Shown piece by piece: positions 34,626 to 46,509 of a DNA stretch of 64,000 bases. Where the stretch lies: assembly GCA_965243415.1 (NCBI GenBank), contig OZ251549.1, forward strand, positions 3,906,001 through 3,970,000, in the 5' to 3' direction. Made by a program: the position numbers and the translations under genes. The notes below the pieces were generated by a model that was given only the letters and a program-made list of their open reading frames with translations, did no database searches and was not told the DNA's origin. Source of the DNA: G965204755 sp965243415. Its GTDB lineage: Bacteria; Acidobacteriota; Vicinamibacteria; Marinacidobacterales; Marinacidobacteraceae. Position 1 is the stretch's first letter. Each line of letters opens with the position of its first letter.

Positions 34626-35788
34626 GCCGCGGTCTCCAACTTCGCCACCACCGCGTCGGCGGCCTCGCGCATCCCGTCGGCAGTGGTGAAATCCAGGCCC
34701 GACTCGTCGAGCATCTTCCGGGCGATCTCCACATTCGTGCCCTTCATGCGGATCACGATGGGCAGGCGCGAATCCAGTTTCCGCACCGCGGCGATCAACC
34801 CTTCCGCGAGCCGGTCGCATCTCAGGATGCCGCCGAAGATGTTGATGAGCACCGCCCGCACCTCGTCGTCCCGGGTGAGGATGCGGAAGGCGTTCTCGAT
34901 CTGTTCGGCGTTCGCGCCCCCGCCCACATCGAGGAAGTTCGCCGGCGCCGCTCCGGCCAGTTTCACGATGTCCATGGTCGCCATGGCGAGCCCGGCGCCG
35001 TTCACCATGCACCCCACCGCGCCGTCCAACTTGATGTAGTTCAGGTCGTACTTCCCGGCTTCCACTTCGAGCGGCGATTCCTCGTGGAGGTCCCGGAGCG
35101 CCGCCGCTTTCGGCTGGCGGAAGAGGGCGCTGTCGTCCACGGAGACCTTGGCGTCGAGCGCGATCACTTCCCCGCCGCCGGTCACCAGCATCGGGTTGAT
35201 CTCCACCTGACTCGCATCGAGCCCGTCGAAGGCCCGGTAGAGCCCGAGCAGGAACGAAACCCCCCGGCGGAAGACAGCGCCGCCGAGTCCCAGTCCCAGC
35301 GCCAGCCGCCGCGCCTGGAACGGCTGCAGCCCCATCGCCGGGTCCACGGTCTCGGTGAGGATCTTCTCCGGAGTGGTGGCCGCCACTTCCTCGATGTCCA
35401 TCCCGCCGGCGGCGCTGGCGATCAGGATCGGCCGGCCGCTCGACCGGTCCACCACCAGACTGGCGTACAACTCGCGCGCGATCTCGACGCCTTCCTCGAC
35501 GAGCAGGGTCCGCACCAGGCGGCCGTCGGGCCCGGTCTGTTTGGTGACCAGGACCGAACCGAGGAGCGCCCCGGCGGCTTCCCGCACCTCGGATTCGGCG
35601 CGGCAGAGGCGGACGCCGCCGGCCTTGCCCCGGCCGCCGGCGTGGATCTGCGCCTTGACCACCACCGGCGAACCCAACTCGGCCGCCGCGGCGACCGCTT
35701 CCTCCACGCTCGCCGCGGTGCGCCCCTTCGGGGAACGGACGCCGAAGTCGGCGAGGAGGGCTTTCGCCTGGTATTCGTGGAGATTCAC
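34622..35788 (-). CDS. sucC: Succinyl-CoA synthetase subunit beta
   Basis: The 388-residue protein starts MNLHEYQAKALLADFGV, has an ATP-grasp fold with KAQIHAGGRGKAGG and EINPMLV, and ends in a CoA-ligase-like domain (GGGANAEQIENAF). It supplies the nucleotide-binding subunit of succinate-CoA ligase. It is co-transcribed with sucD and sits 70 bases after mdh. Confidence 0.97.
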   Translation of the reverse strand: MNLHEYQAKALLADFGVRSPKGRTAASVEEAVAAAAELGSPVVVKAQIHAGGRGKAGGVRLCRAESEVREAAGALLGSVLVTKQTGPDGRLVRTLLVEEGVEIARELYASLVVDRSSGRPILIASAAGGMDIEEVAATTPEKILTETVDPAMGLQPFQARRLALGLGLGGAVFRRGVSFLLGLYRAFDGLDASQVEINPMLVTGGGEVIALDAKVSVDDSALFRQPKAAALRDLHEESPLEVEAGKYDLNYIKLDGAVGCMVNGAGLAMATMDIVKLAGAAPANFLDVGGGANAEQIENAFRILTRDDEVRAVLINIFGGILRCDRLAEGLIAAVRKLDSRLPIVIRMKGTNVEIARKMLDESGLDFTTADGMREAADAVVAKLETAA

Positions 35789-35858
35789 TGGGGGAGATTC
35801 ACCGGGGGAGTTTCACCGAAGCCGATTCCGGGACGAGCGTCAGGAAAGGCGCGCGCTC

Positions 35859-36785
35859 TCAGACGCCGATCACCGAGACCAGTTCCTGCACCGAAGCCGC
35901 CGACCGGTCGAGCGCCTCCTGCTCGTCCGCGGTGAGCCGGATCTGGATCACTTCCTCGATCCCGGCGCGACCCAATTTCGCCGGCACGCCCAGGTAGAGC
36001 CCTTCCACCCCGTACTCGCCTTCGAGATAGGCGGCGCAGGGAAGGATCTTCTTCTTGTCCTTCAGGATGGCGTCCACCATCTGCACCACCGCCGCCGAAG
36101 GCGCGTAGTAGGCGGACCCGGTCTTGAGATGCGCCACGATCTCGCCCCCGCCCTTCCGCGTCCGCTCCACGATGCGCTCGATCGCTTCGGCGGAGAGGAT
36201 GTCCGGCAGCGGAATGCCGGCGACCGTCGAGTACCGCGGCAACGGCACCATGTCGTCCCCGTGTCCGCCGAGCACGAACGCATGGACATTCTCCACCGAG
36301 ACCTCGATCTCGGCGGCGATGAAGGAACGCATCCGGGCCGAATCGAGCACGCCGGCCATCCCCACCACCCGCTCCTTCGGGAACCCGCTGGCGCGGAGCG
36401 CCGCCTGCGCCATGGCGTCGAGCGGATTCGAGACCACCACCAGGATGGCCTCCGGCGAAACCGCGACCGCTTCCTTCGTCACCGCGGTCACGATCTCGTG
36501 GTTCTTCCGCAGCAGGTCGTCCCGGCTCATCCCCGCCTTCCGCGGCAGCCCGGCGGTGATGACCACGACTTCCGAACCGGCGGTTTCGGCATACCCGTTC
36601 GTTCCCACGACCCGCACATCGCTGCCGCTCACCGGGCAGGCCTCGAGCATGTCGAGCCCCTTTCCCTGCGGGATCCCCTCGACGATGTCGGTGAGGACCA
36701 CATCGGCCAGTTCGGCGTCCGCGATCCGCTGGGCGGTGGTGGCGCCGACATTCCCGGCGCCGATGACGGTGACTTTGGGCCGCAT
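35859..36785 (-). CDS. mdh: Malate dehydrogenase (LDH-like type)
   Basis: The 308-residue NAD-dependent enzyme has a Rossmann start KVTVIGAGNVGATTA, the substrate-specificity loop GLPRKAGMSRDDLL with the Arg residues typical for malate, VVSNPLDAMA, and the catalytic His in GGHGDDMVPLPRYS. It belongs to the LDH-like MDH group. It lies 33 bases after icd on the same strand. Confidence 0.96.
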   Translation of the reverse strand: MRPKVTVIGAGNVGATTAQRIADAELADVVLTDIVEGIPQGKGLDMLEACPVSGSDVRVVGTNGYAETAGSEVVVITAGLPRKAGMSRDDLLRKNHEIVTAVTKEAVAVSPEAILVVVSNPLDAMAQAALRASGFPKERVVGMAGVLDSARMRSFIAAEIEVSVENVHAFVLGGHGDDMVPLPRYSTVAGIPLPDILSAEAIERIVERTRKGGGEIVAHLKTGSAYYAPSAAVVQMVDAILKDKKKILPCAAYLEGEYGVEGLYLGVPAKLGRAGIEEVIQIRLTADEQEALDRSAASVQELVSVIGV

Positions 36786-36818
36786 GACGGTGCTCCCGAA
36801 CCCGACTCGCAGCGGCGG

Positions 36819-38219
<1,401 letters not shown>

Positions 38220-38910
38220 GTATGGCTGTTCGGGACTCCTGCTTCGGCTGGCCGCCGGCGCGGCGGCAGCGTTTCGGGGTAGGGGTTTCGGGGTAAGGGT
38301 TTCGGGGCGGGGTGTCGGGAGGGACCGGAGGATCGCGGGGGCCCGATGGCGGCGAACAGCGCCCGGCCGACGGCGAACGCCGCCACCGGGGCGGGGGACG
38401 GGTTCGCGGCCCGTCCGGCCACCGAGTCGGCCCGTCGCGAACGCCGCCGCCGACCCGCGGTCCGGCGGGCGAGCCGGAAAGCCCGGAACGCGATTCCGGA
38501 GTCCGGGCCGTCCCCGCCCCGGCCTCGACGATCTCCGGGAGGATGTCCGGGACGCTCCCCGGAACGACCGGAATTCTACGCGGCCCCCCGAACCGGAGCA
38601 AGACCCCGGAGGCCGGGGGGCGACCGACCCGCCCCACCCCGCCGGCGACCCGCAGCCCTGCGGCCCCCGTCGCCGATCCCCGCGGAGCCGTGGCGGGCCG
38701 CTCCCGGCCGGCCGACGCCGATCGGCAGCCGTGGCCGCGCCGCGCCGGATTCCCGCCTCCCCGAACGGTGAGCGCCCCGTCGCTCGCACGGGCGACGAGT
38801 CCATCGCTCCAGGCGTCCCGGACGGTCCCCGGAGCACCATGCCGCTGCTGTCGCCTGGCCGAGCGGGAAAACGGCAGGGCGATGCCGACCGGCGGTCGCC
38901 GTCCCCCGCG

Positions 38911-39284
38911 CCGGCTCCTCCGCCTCCCCGAACGGCGAGCGCCCCCGCACCTCCATCGCTGCCCCGGCGCAAGGGCGGCCAGCCCCTCACCCCGGACCCC
39001 GGGCGGCTCCCGGATCTCCGGGAAAACTCCCGTCGCCCGTCGCGACGGAAGACCGCGAAGCGACCCCGCCGCGTCGTCGCCGTCGCCCCGCGTCGCGCCG
39101 GCTCCTCCGCCTCCCCGAACGGCGAGCGCCCCCGCACCTCCATCGCTGCCCCGGCGCAAGGGCGGCCAGCCCCTCACCCCGGACCCCGGGCGGCTCCCGG
39201 ATCTCCGGGAAAACTCCCGTCGCCCGTCGCGACGGAAGACCGCGAAGCGACCCCGCCGCGTCGTCGCCGTCGCCCCGCGTCGCG
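38911..39284. repeat. Two 187-bp tandem repeats plus a decayed third
   Basis: Positions 38911-39097 and 39098-39284 appear identical by eye. A third copy starts at 39285 and diverges after about 45 bases, fading by 39410; a related fragment precedes at about 38753. The unit contains no T-run and no convincing coding signal. The whole 38220-39992 stretch between icd and the PepSY gene holds no gene I can support. Confidence 0.9.
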
Positions 39285-39550
39285 CCGGCTCCTCCGCCTC
39301 CCCGAACGGCGAGCGCCCCCGCACTTCCATCGCTCCCCCGGCGTGAGGGCGGTCCGCTCCCGGCCCCGGATCGGGCGGCTCCCGGACCGCCGGGAGACTG
39401 TCGATCGGCAACGAAGAGGTCCCGCCTTCGAGCAACCGAAAATGTTCCGCTCCGGCGCGGGGCGGGCCGGGGGGAGGGAGGGAGAGGGGGAGGATCGGGG
39501 GGAGTTCTCGCGTGCGGTCGGGTGGCGCGAAAGGTGCTGCGGGCGGCGCT

Positions 39551-39654
39551 CCCGCGACGAGTCGAGAGTCCCGGTGGCGGGCCTCCGGAGGTGGCTGGGT
39601 CGATTGCCCGCAGACAGTCCACCCCCGCGACGAGTCGAGAGTCCCGGTGGCGGG
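39551..39654. repeat. Two 31-bp direct repeats, 73-bp period
   Basis: A 31-bp sequence beginning CCCGCGACGAGTCGAGAGTC occurs at 39551-39581 and again at 39624-39654, with CGACGAGTCG as a palindromic core. It lies in gene-free DNA upstream of the PepSY gene. Confidence 0.8.
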
Positions 39655-39992
39655 TCTCCGGGGCGGGCCCGGGCGGGCGGGCGCTCGACCCCGCCGCCGC
39701 CCGGATCCCCGTCTCCCCGGGCGATCCCGCCGCGAATTCCCCGCCCCGGCGCCGAGCCGCCTTCCTGGCCCCGGGAGCCGATCCCCCCGCCCGACCCTCC
39801 GCTCGGCGCCCCCGGACGGCTCGGCGCCCCCGGACAGCTCGGCGCCCCCGGGGACGGCTCGGCGCCCCCGGACGGCCCGAAGCCCCGCAGCCGCCCGGCC
39901 CCGGATTCCCCGCCTCCGGGGGAGCCGCGCCCGGCGAGTTCGAGCGCCGCCGGCCTTGCCAACCGGTCGCCGGGGCCGGTATCGTTCCAATC

Positions 39993-40142
39993 ATGAAACG
40001 GGATTTCAGTTTCGATAAAGGCGGGATCGCGAGCCGCGCCGGGAGCCGGACCGCCGCCCGAGCCGGGTACCGCGCCGCGCGCCCGCCCACCACCCCGCCC
40101 GCCATCCCGCCTCCCGCCCCCGCCGGGCCGTCCGCGCCATGA
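39993..40142 (+). CDS. Possible 49-residue leader peptide coupled to the PepSY gene
   Basis: ATG 39993 opens a frame MKRDFSFDKGGIAS... that ends in an ATGA overlap with the PepSY membrane-protein start. Its first 30 bases are distinctly AT-richer than the surroundings; the rest is Arg/Ala/Pro-rich and low-complexity. It could be a coupling leader or a chance frame. Confidence 0.3.
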   Translation: MKRDFSFDKGGIASRAGSRTAARAGYRAARPPTTPPAIPPPAPAGPSAP

Positions 40143-41314
40143 CCTTCCGCCGCGTCCTCTTCTGGACCCACCTGGTCGTCGGCGCCCTCGCCGGCCTGGT
40201 CGTCCTGCTGATGTCGGTGACCGGGGTGATCCTCGCCTTCGAGGTCCAACTGAACGACTGGGCGCGCCGGGACTACCGCGCCGCCACCGCCCCCACCGCC
40301 CCGCTCACCGCCGACCGCCTCCTCGAGATCGCCGCCGCCGAAGCCCCGGAAGGCGCCGCCCCCAGCAGCCTCCTGCTCTCCGCCGACCCCCTCGACCCGG
40401 CCGTCGTCGGCCTCGGCCGCGGCCGCAGCCTCTACCTCGCCCGGGCCTCCGGCGAGGTCCTCGGCGACGGCAACGGCCGGATGCGCCGCTTCCTCCGCAG
40501 CGTCATGTACTGGCACCGCTGGCTCGCCCTGGAAAACGAGAGCCGCGCCGCGGGCCGGGCGGTGACCGGGGCCGCCAACCTGCTCTTCCTGTTCCTCATC
40601 CTCAGCGGCATCTACCTCTGGTGGCCCCGGAACCTCACCCCCCGGGCGCTCCGGCACGCGCTCTGGTTCCGCCGCGGCCTGCGCGGCCGGGCGCGCGACT
40701 TCAACTGGCACAACGTGGCCGGGTTCTGGCTGGCCCTCCCGCTGGCGGTCGTGGTGGTGAGCGGCGCGATGATCTCCTACCGCTGGGTCGGCCGTTTCAT
40801 CGAGTTCGCCGTGGGCGGGCCCCCGACCGCCTCCGCGCAGGAGTCCCTCGGCGACGACGACTCCGGCGACGACTCCGGCGACCCGCTCCCGCCGCCGGCG
40901 ACCACCCCGCCGGCCCTGCCGACCATGCAGTCCCTGGTCGACCGCGCGGCCGCCGGGACGCCGGGCTGGCGGCGGCTCACCCTGCGCCTCCCCGGGGACG
41001 AGACCGCCCCCTGGACCGTCCGGACGGACACCGGCGCCGGCCGCCAGCCCTCCCACTGGCGGAACCACCGCTTCGACCGCGCCACCGGCGCCCTGCTCGA
41101 GGTCGGCCCGGTCGCCGAGACCCGCGCCGGGGCCGTCCGGTACTGGCTGCGCTTCGCCCACACCGGCGAGGTGTACGGCCTCCCCGGCCAGACGGTGGCG
41201 GCCGTCGCCTCCGCGGCCGGGGCGCTGCTGGTCTGGACCGGCTTCGCCATGGCCTGGCGCCGGTTCTTCCCGAAGAAGAAACGATTCGGCCCCGGCGACG
41301 CCTTCGAGGTGTAA
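40139..41314 (+). CDS. PepSY-associated membrane protein (ferric-reductase-like)
   Basis: The 391-residue protein has a first membrane helix (LVVGALAGLVVLLMSVTGVIL), a periplasmic PepSY-type domain with VMYWHRWLALEN, helices at about 140-160 and 200-225 (WHNVAGFWLALPLAVVVV), a second domain, and a last helix near 365. The W-HRW and NWHNVAG histidines are typical of PepSY_TM proteins, which accompany siderophore uptake and reduce ferric complexes at the inner membrane. No TonB receptor or siderophore gene is adjacent. ATG 40139 overlaps a short upstream frame. Confidence 0.88.
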   Translation: MTFRRVLFWTHLVVGALAGLVVLLMSVTGVILAFEVQLNDWARRDYRAATAPTAPLTADRLLEIAAAEAPEGAAPSSLLLSADPLDPAVVGLGRGRSLYLARASGEVLGDGNGRMRRFLRSVMYWHRWLALENESRAAGRAVTGAANLLFLFLILSGIYLWWPRNLTPRALRHALWFRRGLRGRARDFNWHNVAGFWLALPLAVVVVSGAMISYRWVGRFIEFAVGGPPTASAQESLGDDDSGDDSGDPLPPPATTPPALPTMQSLVDRAAAGTPGWRRLTLRLPGDETAPWTVRTDTGAGRQPSHWRNHRFDRATGALLEVGPVAETRAGAVRYWLRFAHTGEVYGLPGQTVAAVASAAGALLVWTGFAMAWRRFFPKKKRFGPGDAFEV

Positions 41315-41530
41315 CCGGGTCCGGCCCCCCCGCCGCGGCGTCCTCCGGCGCCCGTCTCCGGCAGCCGCACCCGCCCCGGGCAACGCGGCGCCCGGGAAAC
41401 GGAACGCCATCGGTTAAGATTCAGGGTTCCTTTCACGGAGCGGGCCCCGCTCCGATCCCCCGGGGGCGCCCCGGCGGTTCCTCCGCCCGAGACCCGCCGC
41501 CCCCGCAACGGCCCGACGAGGAGGTCGCTC

Positions 41531-44101
41531 TTGCCTACCCCCACCGGAGATCGCCGCCGCCACGCGGTCTCGGTCTTCCTCCCCCCGATCCTCGGCCTGA
41601 TTCTCGGCGCCGGCCTCGCGCTCACCGGTTGCGGCGAGGACTCCGCCACCACTCCGGCCCCGGCTCCCGCGCCGGCCCCCAGTCCCCCGCCGGCGCCGGA
41701 CCCGGTCGGGGTTCCGGGCGGGCTGACCGCCACTGCCGGCCTGGACTTCCTCGAGTTCCGCTGGGAAGCGGTCGAAGGCGCCACCGGCTACGAAATCCAG
41801 ATGAGCATGAAGGAGGGGGACTTCAGCGAGGTCGTCACCGCGATGGTCACGGAGACGATGCACCGGTTCACGGTGGCCCCGGAGACCGCCGGCTACGCGC
41901 GGGTCCGGGCCCACGAGGGCGACCGCCAGGGCGACTGGAGCGAGGCGGCGATGGGGATGAGCCTCGCCGCTCCGCTCATGCTGGGCACGCCGATGCCGAT
42001 GGTCTCCGACACCGGCCCGGACTACATCGAGTGGAGTTGGGCCCCGGTGGCCGACGCCGCCGGCTACCTGGTGAATGTGGCCGCGACCATGGAGGGTCTG
42101 GACACCGCCCGCATCCAGTTCGCCCCGCAGCCGATGCACCGGGAAGAAGGCGTGGAAGCGGAGACGGAGATGGTTATCCGGGTGCGGGCCACCGGCGGCG
42201 AGCGGGAGGATCCGGTGGTGGGCGCCTGGAGCGAGGCGGTTTCGGGGATGAGTGACGCGGCGCCGATGCCGTTCATGGTGAGCATGCGGCCGCCGGAGGC
42301 CGGGGCGGACAACGCCTGCAGCGGGCAGGCGTTCTGTCCGGACGACGGGACCGATCCCAAGACGGCGCTCGCCTCCGCGAACCCGGCGCTGCTGGTGTCG
42401 GCCTCCCATCCGGCGCGGATCTCGCCGATGTTCGTGGACGGACCCCCGCCGGTCACCATCGGCGCCGGGGAGAGCGCGACCCCCTTCCGCCGGGTCTCCG
42501 GCTGGAACGCCCTGCAGAGCGCCGTGGTGGGCGAGGGCGCCGTCTTCCGGTTCGAGCGGATCACCCTCGGCGCCGGGCAGGAGGCCGCCCCGACCGGCGA
42601 CACGATGTACATCACCTGCGGGCCCTTCGCCTGTTCCGAAGCCGCCGCCGAAGCCCCCGAGGCGCCGGAGATCACCGCCGACGCGGTCTGCGAGGAGTTC
42701 GAGGCGGACTTCCGACTGGTGAAGGGAATCGCCCTGAACCGCTCCGCCACGGACAAGTACAACGGCGTGGATGTCGGCTGGCTCTACACCATCAGCCACC
42801 CGGCCGAGGTGACCCACGAATTCACGACCATCCCGACTCATACCGGCTCCCTGGAGGTTCCCGGGGGAACCGTGAAGGCGACCCGGACGGAGACCCCGCT
42901 GGTCATGAAGGCCGGTTCGGGGACGAGCAAGGTGAACAAGTTCGGTGGCCCCGACAACCGCGACGGAGATCAGACCACCGCCGACGACCCGGGCCCGATC
43001 CGGAACGGGTTCGACGCCAACGGGATGTCGCAGGACTGCGCGCCGCTGACCGGACTCGGCAACTACGAGACCTCGTACGAACGGATGGCCCTGAGCCTCT
43101 CCAAGAGCCGCGGCGAAGCGGAGAGGTTGGAGCGACCGCCGAATTGCTTCCGGCTCATGACCGACGCCGTCTATGTGACCATCGCGGCGGTCACGGAGGC
43201 GGAGGTTTCCTGGTTCGACTATGTGCCCGGGTATCAACTGCATATCGACCCGCAGTCGGTGGTTTCCTGGACCGGCAGCCGCGTGGCCTGGGGCGACGAT
43301 GATCCGTTCGAGGACCTGGAGTGCGAGCGCGTCACCTTCGAGGCGGAGGACCAGTTGGATGTCTGCGGCGAATTCCAGGAGGAAGCGGAAGCGTTCTGGG
43401 GCAAGGGCTTGGACGGTGGCCAGTTCCGACCGGAATACAACTGGGGCGCGACTGACGAGTCGGATCCATCCACTTACCAACTGTTCGATATCTCGATCCG
43501 CAACAAGGCGCCCGTCCCGGCCTCGCAGGCCTCGGGGGGGGAGTATCGACCGGCCGGGAGTCGCCACGCCCATATGTACTTGGTCAACAAGGAGAAAGGC
43601 ACCTACGGCAGCGGCGGCAACGGGGGGATCGACGGAACGGTTCGCGACTCTGATCTCTACCGGGTCGCCGGGACCCAGGGCGCCCGGAGCAGCAATACGC
43701 AGTGGCGGGCGATCGTCACCGTGAGCAACTTCGACGACGACAGCGATCCGAGGTTCGGCGACTTGGGGAAGATCGACCTAGGAACGCTTAGAGGCAGTAG
43801 ACTCAGCGGCTCCTGGCTTTGGGGGCTTCCCGATGGGATCCCTGACAACTACGACTCCGTTCAAGACCCGGACCTCGCCTGCACGGACGACGATGGCGGG
43901 GAAGGCTGCGACGCGGTGGTGGAGATACCGTTCAGCGCGACCTTGACCCGAATCGCGGACACCGACACCTGCACCTACACCATCGAGGCTTCCATGACCT
44001 GCACCTGGGACGCCGACGGCGACGAGCGCCGCGGCGGCAACAGGAACGTCGACACCACGCTCACCAACGACAACCGCTTCATCACCTGCCTGCCGAACTG
44101 A
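41531..44101 (+). CDS. Large secreted lipoprotein with fibronectin-III-like repeats
   Basis: The 856-residue protein begins at TTG 41531 after a GAGGAGG ribosome site. The signal peptide ends at lipobox LTGC, followed by a Pro/Ala linker. Residues 60-250 hold two Fn3-like repeats (LEFRWEAVEGATGYEIQ and IEWSWAPVADAAGYLVN). The C-terminal 500 residues are Asp/Cys-rich, end in paired Cys segments, and match nothing I recognise. It is likely a surface-exposed protein, perhaps adhesion or polymer-binding. A possible -10 (GGTTAAGATTCAGG, 41412-41425) lies 110 bases upstream. Confidence 0.82.
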   Translation: MPTPTGDRRRHAVSVFLPPILGLILGAGLALTGCGEDSATTPAPAPAPAPSPPPAPDPVGVPGGLTATAGLDFLEFRWEAVEGATGYEIQMSMKEGDFSEVVTAMVTETMHRFTVAPETAGYARVRAHEGDRQGDWSEAAMGMSLAAPLMLGTPMPMVSDTGPDYIEWSWAPVADAAGYLVNVAATMEGLDTARIQFAPQPMHREEGVEAETEMVIRVRATGGEREDPVVGAWSEAVSGMSDAAPMPFMVSMRPPEAGADNACSGQAFCPDDGTDPKTALASANPALLVSASHPARISPMFVDGPPPVTIGAGESATPFRRVSGWNALQSAVVGEGAVFRFERITLGAGQEAAPTGDTMYITCGPFACSEAAAEAPEAPEITADAVCEEFEADFRLVKGIALNRSATDKYNGVDVGWLYTISHPAEVTHEFTTIPTHTGSLEVPGGTVKATRTETPLVMKAGSGTSKVNKFGGPDNRDGDQTTADDPGPIRNGFDANGMSQDCAPLTGLGNYETSYERMALSLSKSRGEAERLERPPNCFRLMTDAVYVTIAAVTEAEVSWFDYVPGYQLHIDPQSVVSWTGSRVAWGDDDPFEDLECERVTFEAEDQLDVCGEFQEEAEAFWGKGLDGGQFRPEYNWGATDESDPSTYQLFDISIRNKAPVPASQASGGEYRPAGSRHAHMYLVNKEKGTYGSGGNGGIDGTVRDSDLYRVAGTQGARSSNTQWRAIVTVSNFDDDSDPRFGDLGKIDLGTLRGSRLSGSWLWGLPDGIPDNYDSVQDPDLACTDDDGGEGCDAVVEIPFSATLTRIADTDTCTYTIEASMTCTWDADGDERRGGNRNVDTTLTNDNRFITCLPN

Positions 44102-44694
44102 GCCCGGCCGGCGGCTGACCTCCGGGGCCGAGAGCATCCCCGCTCCCGGCCCCGGCCGTTCCCGACCCGGCGCCGGCGCGACCCGCCGGCGACTCCCGGC
44201 CGGGCCACTGTCGCCGGCGCCCTCGTCCCCCGGCGCCCCCGTCCCCCGCCGGAGAACCGAACCGGGAGACCGCACCGGCCCGCTGATCGGCTGATCGCGA
44301 GCCGCCGGACGGACGAAGACCGCGGACGGCCGGACACCCGGACCGGCGCCCGCTGACCGGAGTCGGCGACCCCGCGTCCCGACCGGAAGCGCCGCCATCG
44401 CCGGAACCCGACCCCGGCCCTGCCGCGGCGACCCTGCCGCGGCAGAAAGCGGGACCGGGGGGAGCGGGACCCGGGCCGGGCGCGACCCGCCCCGGGACGG
44501 TCCGCCCCCGCGATTCGGAGGGACGATCCCCCCTGACCGGGAGGCGGCCCGCCAGACCGCCGCCGCCAACATCGCTGCCGCCATCGCCGCCGCCGTCGCC
44601 GCCGCCGGGACGAGCCCCGGAAGGGCGGGGGGCCCGACGGACCGTCGCCGCCGCCACCATCGCCGCCGCAGCGACGACCCCCCGGGAGCGCGGC

Positions 44695-45310
44695 CCGCCC
44701 CCGGGGCGCAGACCGCCGGGACGCCGAGCGCCGCGCGGATGCCGCCGGGAGGATCCCCCGGAGCGCGGCCCGCCCCGGGGCGCAGACCGCCGGGACGCCG
44801 AGCGCCGCGCGGACGCCGCCGGGACGATCCCCCGGGAGCGCCGCCCGCCCCGGGGCGCAGACCGCCGGGACGCCGAGCGCCGCGCGGGCGCCGCCGGGAC
44901 GATCCCCGGGAGTACGGCCCGCCCCGGAACGCAGGCCGCCGGGACGCCGAGCGCCGCGCGGACACCGCCGGGCCGAACCTCCGGGAGCGCCGCCCGCCCC
45001 GGGGCGCAGACCGCCGGGACGCCGAGCGCCGCGCGGACGCCGCCGGGACGATCCCCGGGAGCGCGGCCCGCCCCGGGGCGCAGACCGCCGGGACGCAGAC
45101 CGCCGGGACGCCGAGCGCCGCCGGGACGAACCCCGGGAGCGCGGCCCGCCCCGGGGCGCAGACCGCCGGGACGCCGAGCGCCGCGCGGGCGCCGCCGGGC
45201 CGATCCCCGGGAGCGCGGCCCGCCCCGGGGCGCAGACCGCCGGGACGCCGAGCGCCGTGCGGGCGCCGCCGGGACGATCCCCCGGAGCGCGGCCCGCCCC
45301 GGAAGGGCCG
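44695..45310. repeat. 74-75 bp tandem repeat array (about eight units)
   Basis: Units contain GCAGACCGCCGGGACGCCGAG. Their starts are spaced 74, 75, 74 and 75 bp, and one unit carries a 15-bp internal duplication near 45083. Long open frames through it on both strands are artefacts of composition. The whole 44102-46506 interval contains no gene I can support. Confidence 0.9.
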
Positions 45311-45737
45311 CGCGCCGAGGCCCGGACGCCGGGCCCGCGACCGGTTCCCCCCGAAGCGCAACGGAGCGCCCCGCCCGTCCCCCCCGCCGGTCCTCCCGGA
45401 GGCGGCCCCCGGCCCTCCCCTCCCCAGTGTCGTCCTTCGGCCGGGGACGGCGCGTGACGGGGACGCCGGACGACGACGGGAGACCCCGGTCCGGCCCTCC
45501 CGGAGTCGTCCCTCCCGACCGAGCCCCGCCCGCCGTCCCGCTCCGCGTTCCGGGCCGGAGTTCCGCCGCTGTCGCCGGGCCCCCGCCCGGATTCCCGGCC
45601 CCGGAAGCCCCCCGCCCGCCGACCCGACCCCGACGAACTCCCGACGAACTCCCGACGAGCCCCGAACCCGACCCCCGCGCCGCCCAAGTCGCCACTCCCG
45701 GCGATCGGCTCGAACGGAGCAGCCCTCCCCCGCGCCG

Positions 45738-46400
45738 CCGGCCATCGCTCGAACGAAGCGGCCCTTCCCCGCGCCCCGGAGTCGTCGCCGGTGGCTGCCC
45801 GGAGTCGCCGGAGGGGATCTCGCCCCCCGCGGCAGGAGTCCTCGCCGGAAGCTGTCGAGCCGACGGAGCCGGTCCGAGCCGATGGAGGCGATTTCGCCCC
45901 GGCGCCCGGACTCGTCACCGGAGGCGAATCGCACGCCGAGGAAGCAGACTTCGCCCGAGGGGCCGGAGTCGTCACCGCCGGCCCCCGAGCGGAAGCCGGC
46001 CTCCCCTGCGCCGCCCAAGTCGCCGCCGCCGGCCACCGCTCGAACGAAGCGGCCCTCCCCCGTACCGCCGGAGTCGCCACCGGAGGCTGCCCGGAGTCGC
46101 CGGAAGGGATCTCGCCCCCGCGGCAGGAGTCCTCGCCGGAAGCCGTCGAGCCGACGGAGCCGGTCCGAGCCGATGGAGGCGATTTCGCCCCGGCGCCCGG
46201 ACTCGTCACCGGAGGCGAATCGCACGCCGAGGAAGCAGACTTCGCCCGAGGGACCGGAGTCGTCACCGCCGGCCCCCGAGCGGAAGCCGGCCTCCCCTGC
46301 GCCGCCCAAGTCGCCGCCGCCGGCCACCGCTCGAACGGAGCGGCCCTCCCCGACACCTCCGGAGTCCCCGCCACCGGCGGCGGGAGTCCTCGGTGCCGCC
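45738..46400. repeat. 291-bp tandem repeat (about 2.3 copies)
   Basis: The segment beginning GGCAGGAGTCCTCGCCGG recurs at 45831 and 46122, a 291-bp period, with a partial earlier copy from 45738. Because 291 is a multiple of three, all six frames stay open and mimic genes. Confidence 0.88.
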
Positions 46401-46509
46401 TCCATCCGGTCGTCGCAAAGGCCCCGGCGCCGACCTCGGCCCGCGCCGGGGCGCCCCGCCCTTCGCTCCGTACCGCCGACCCCCGGCTACGGGAAGGAAA
46501 GCGGGTCTC

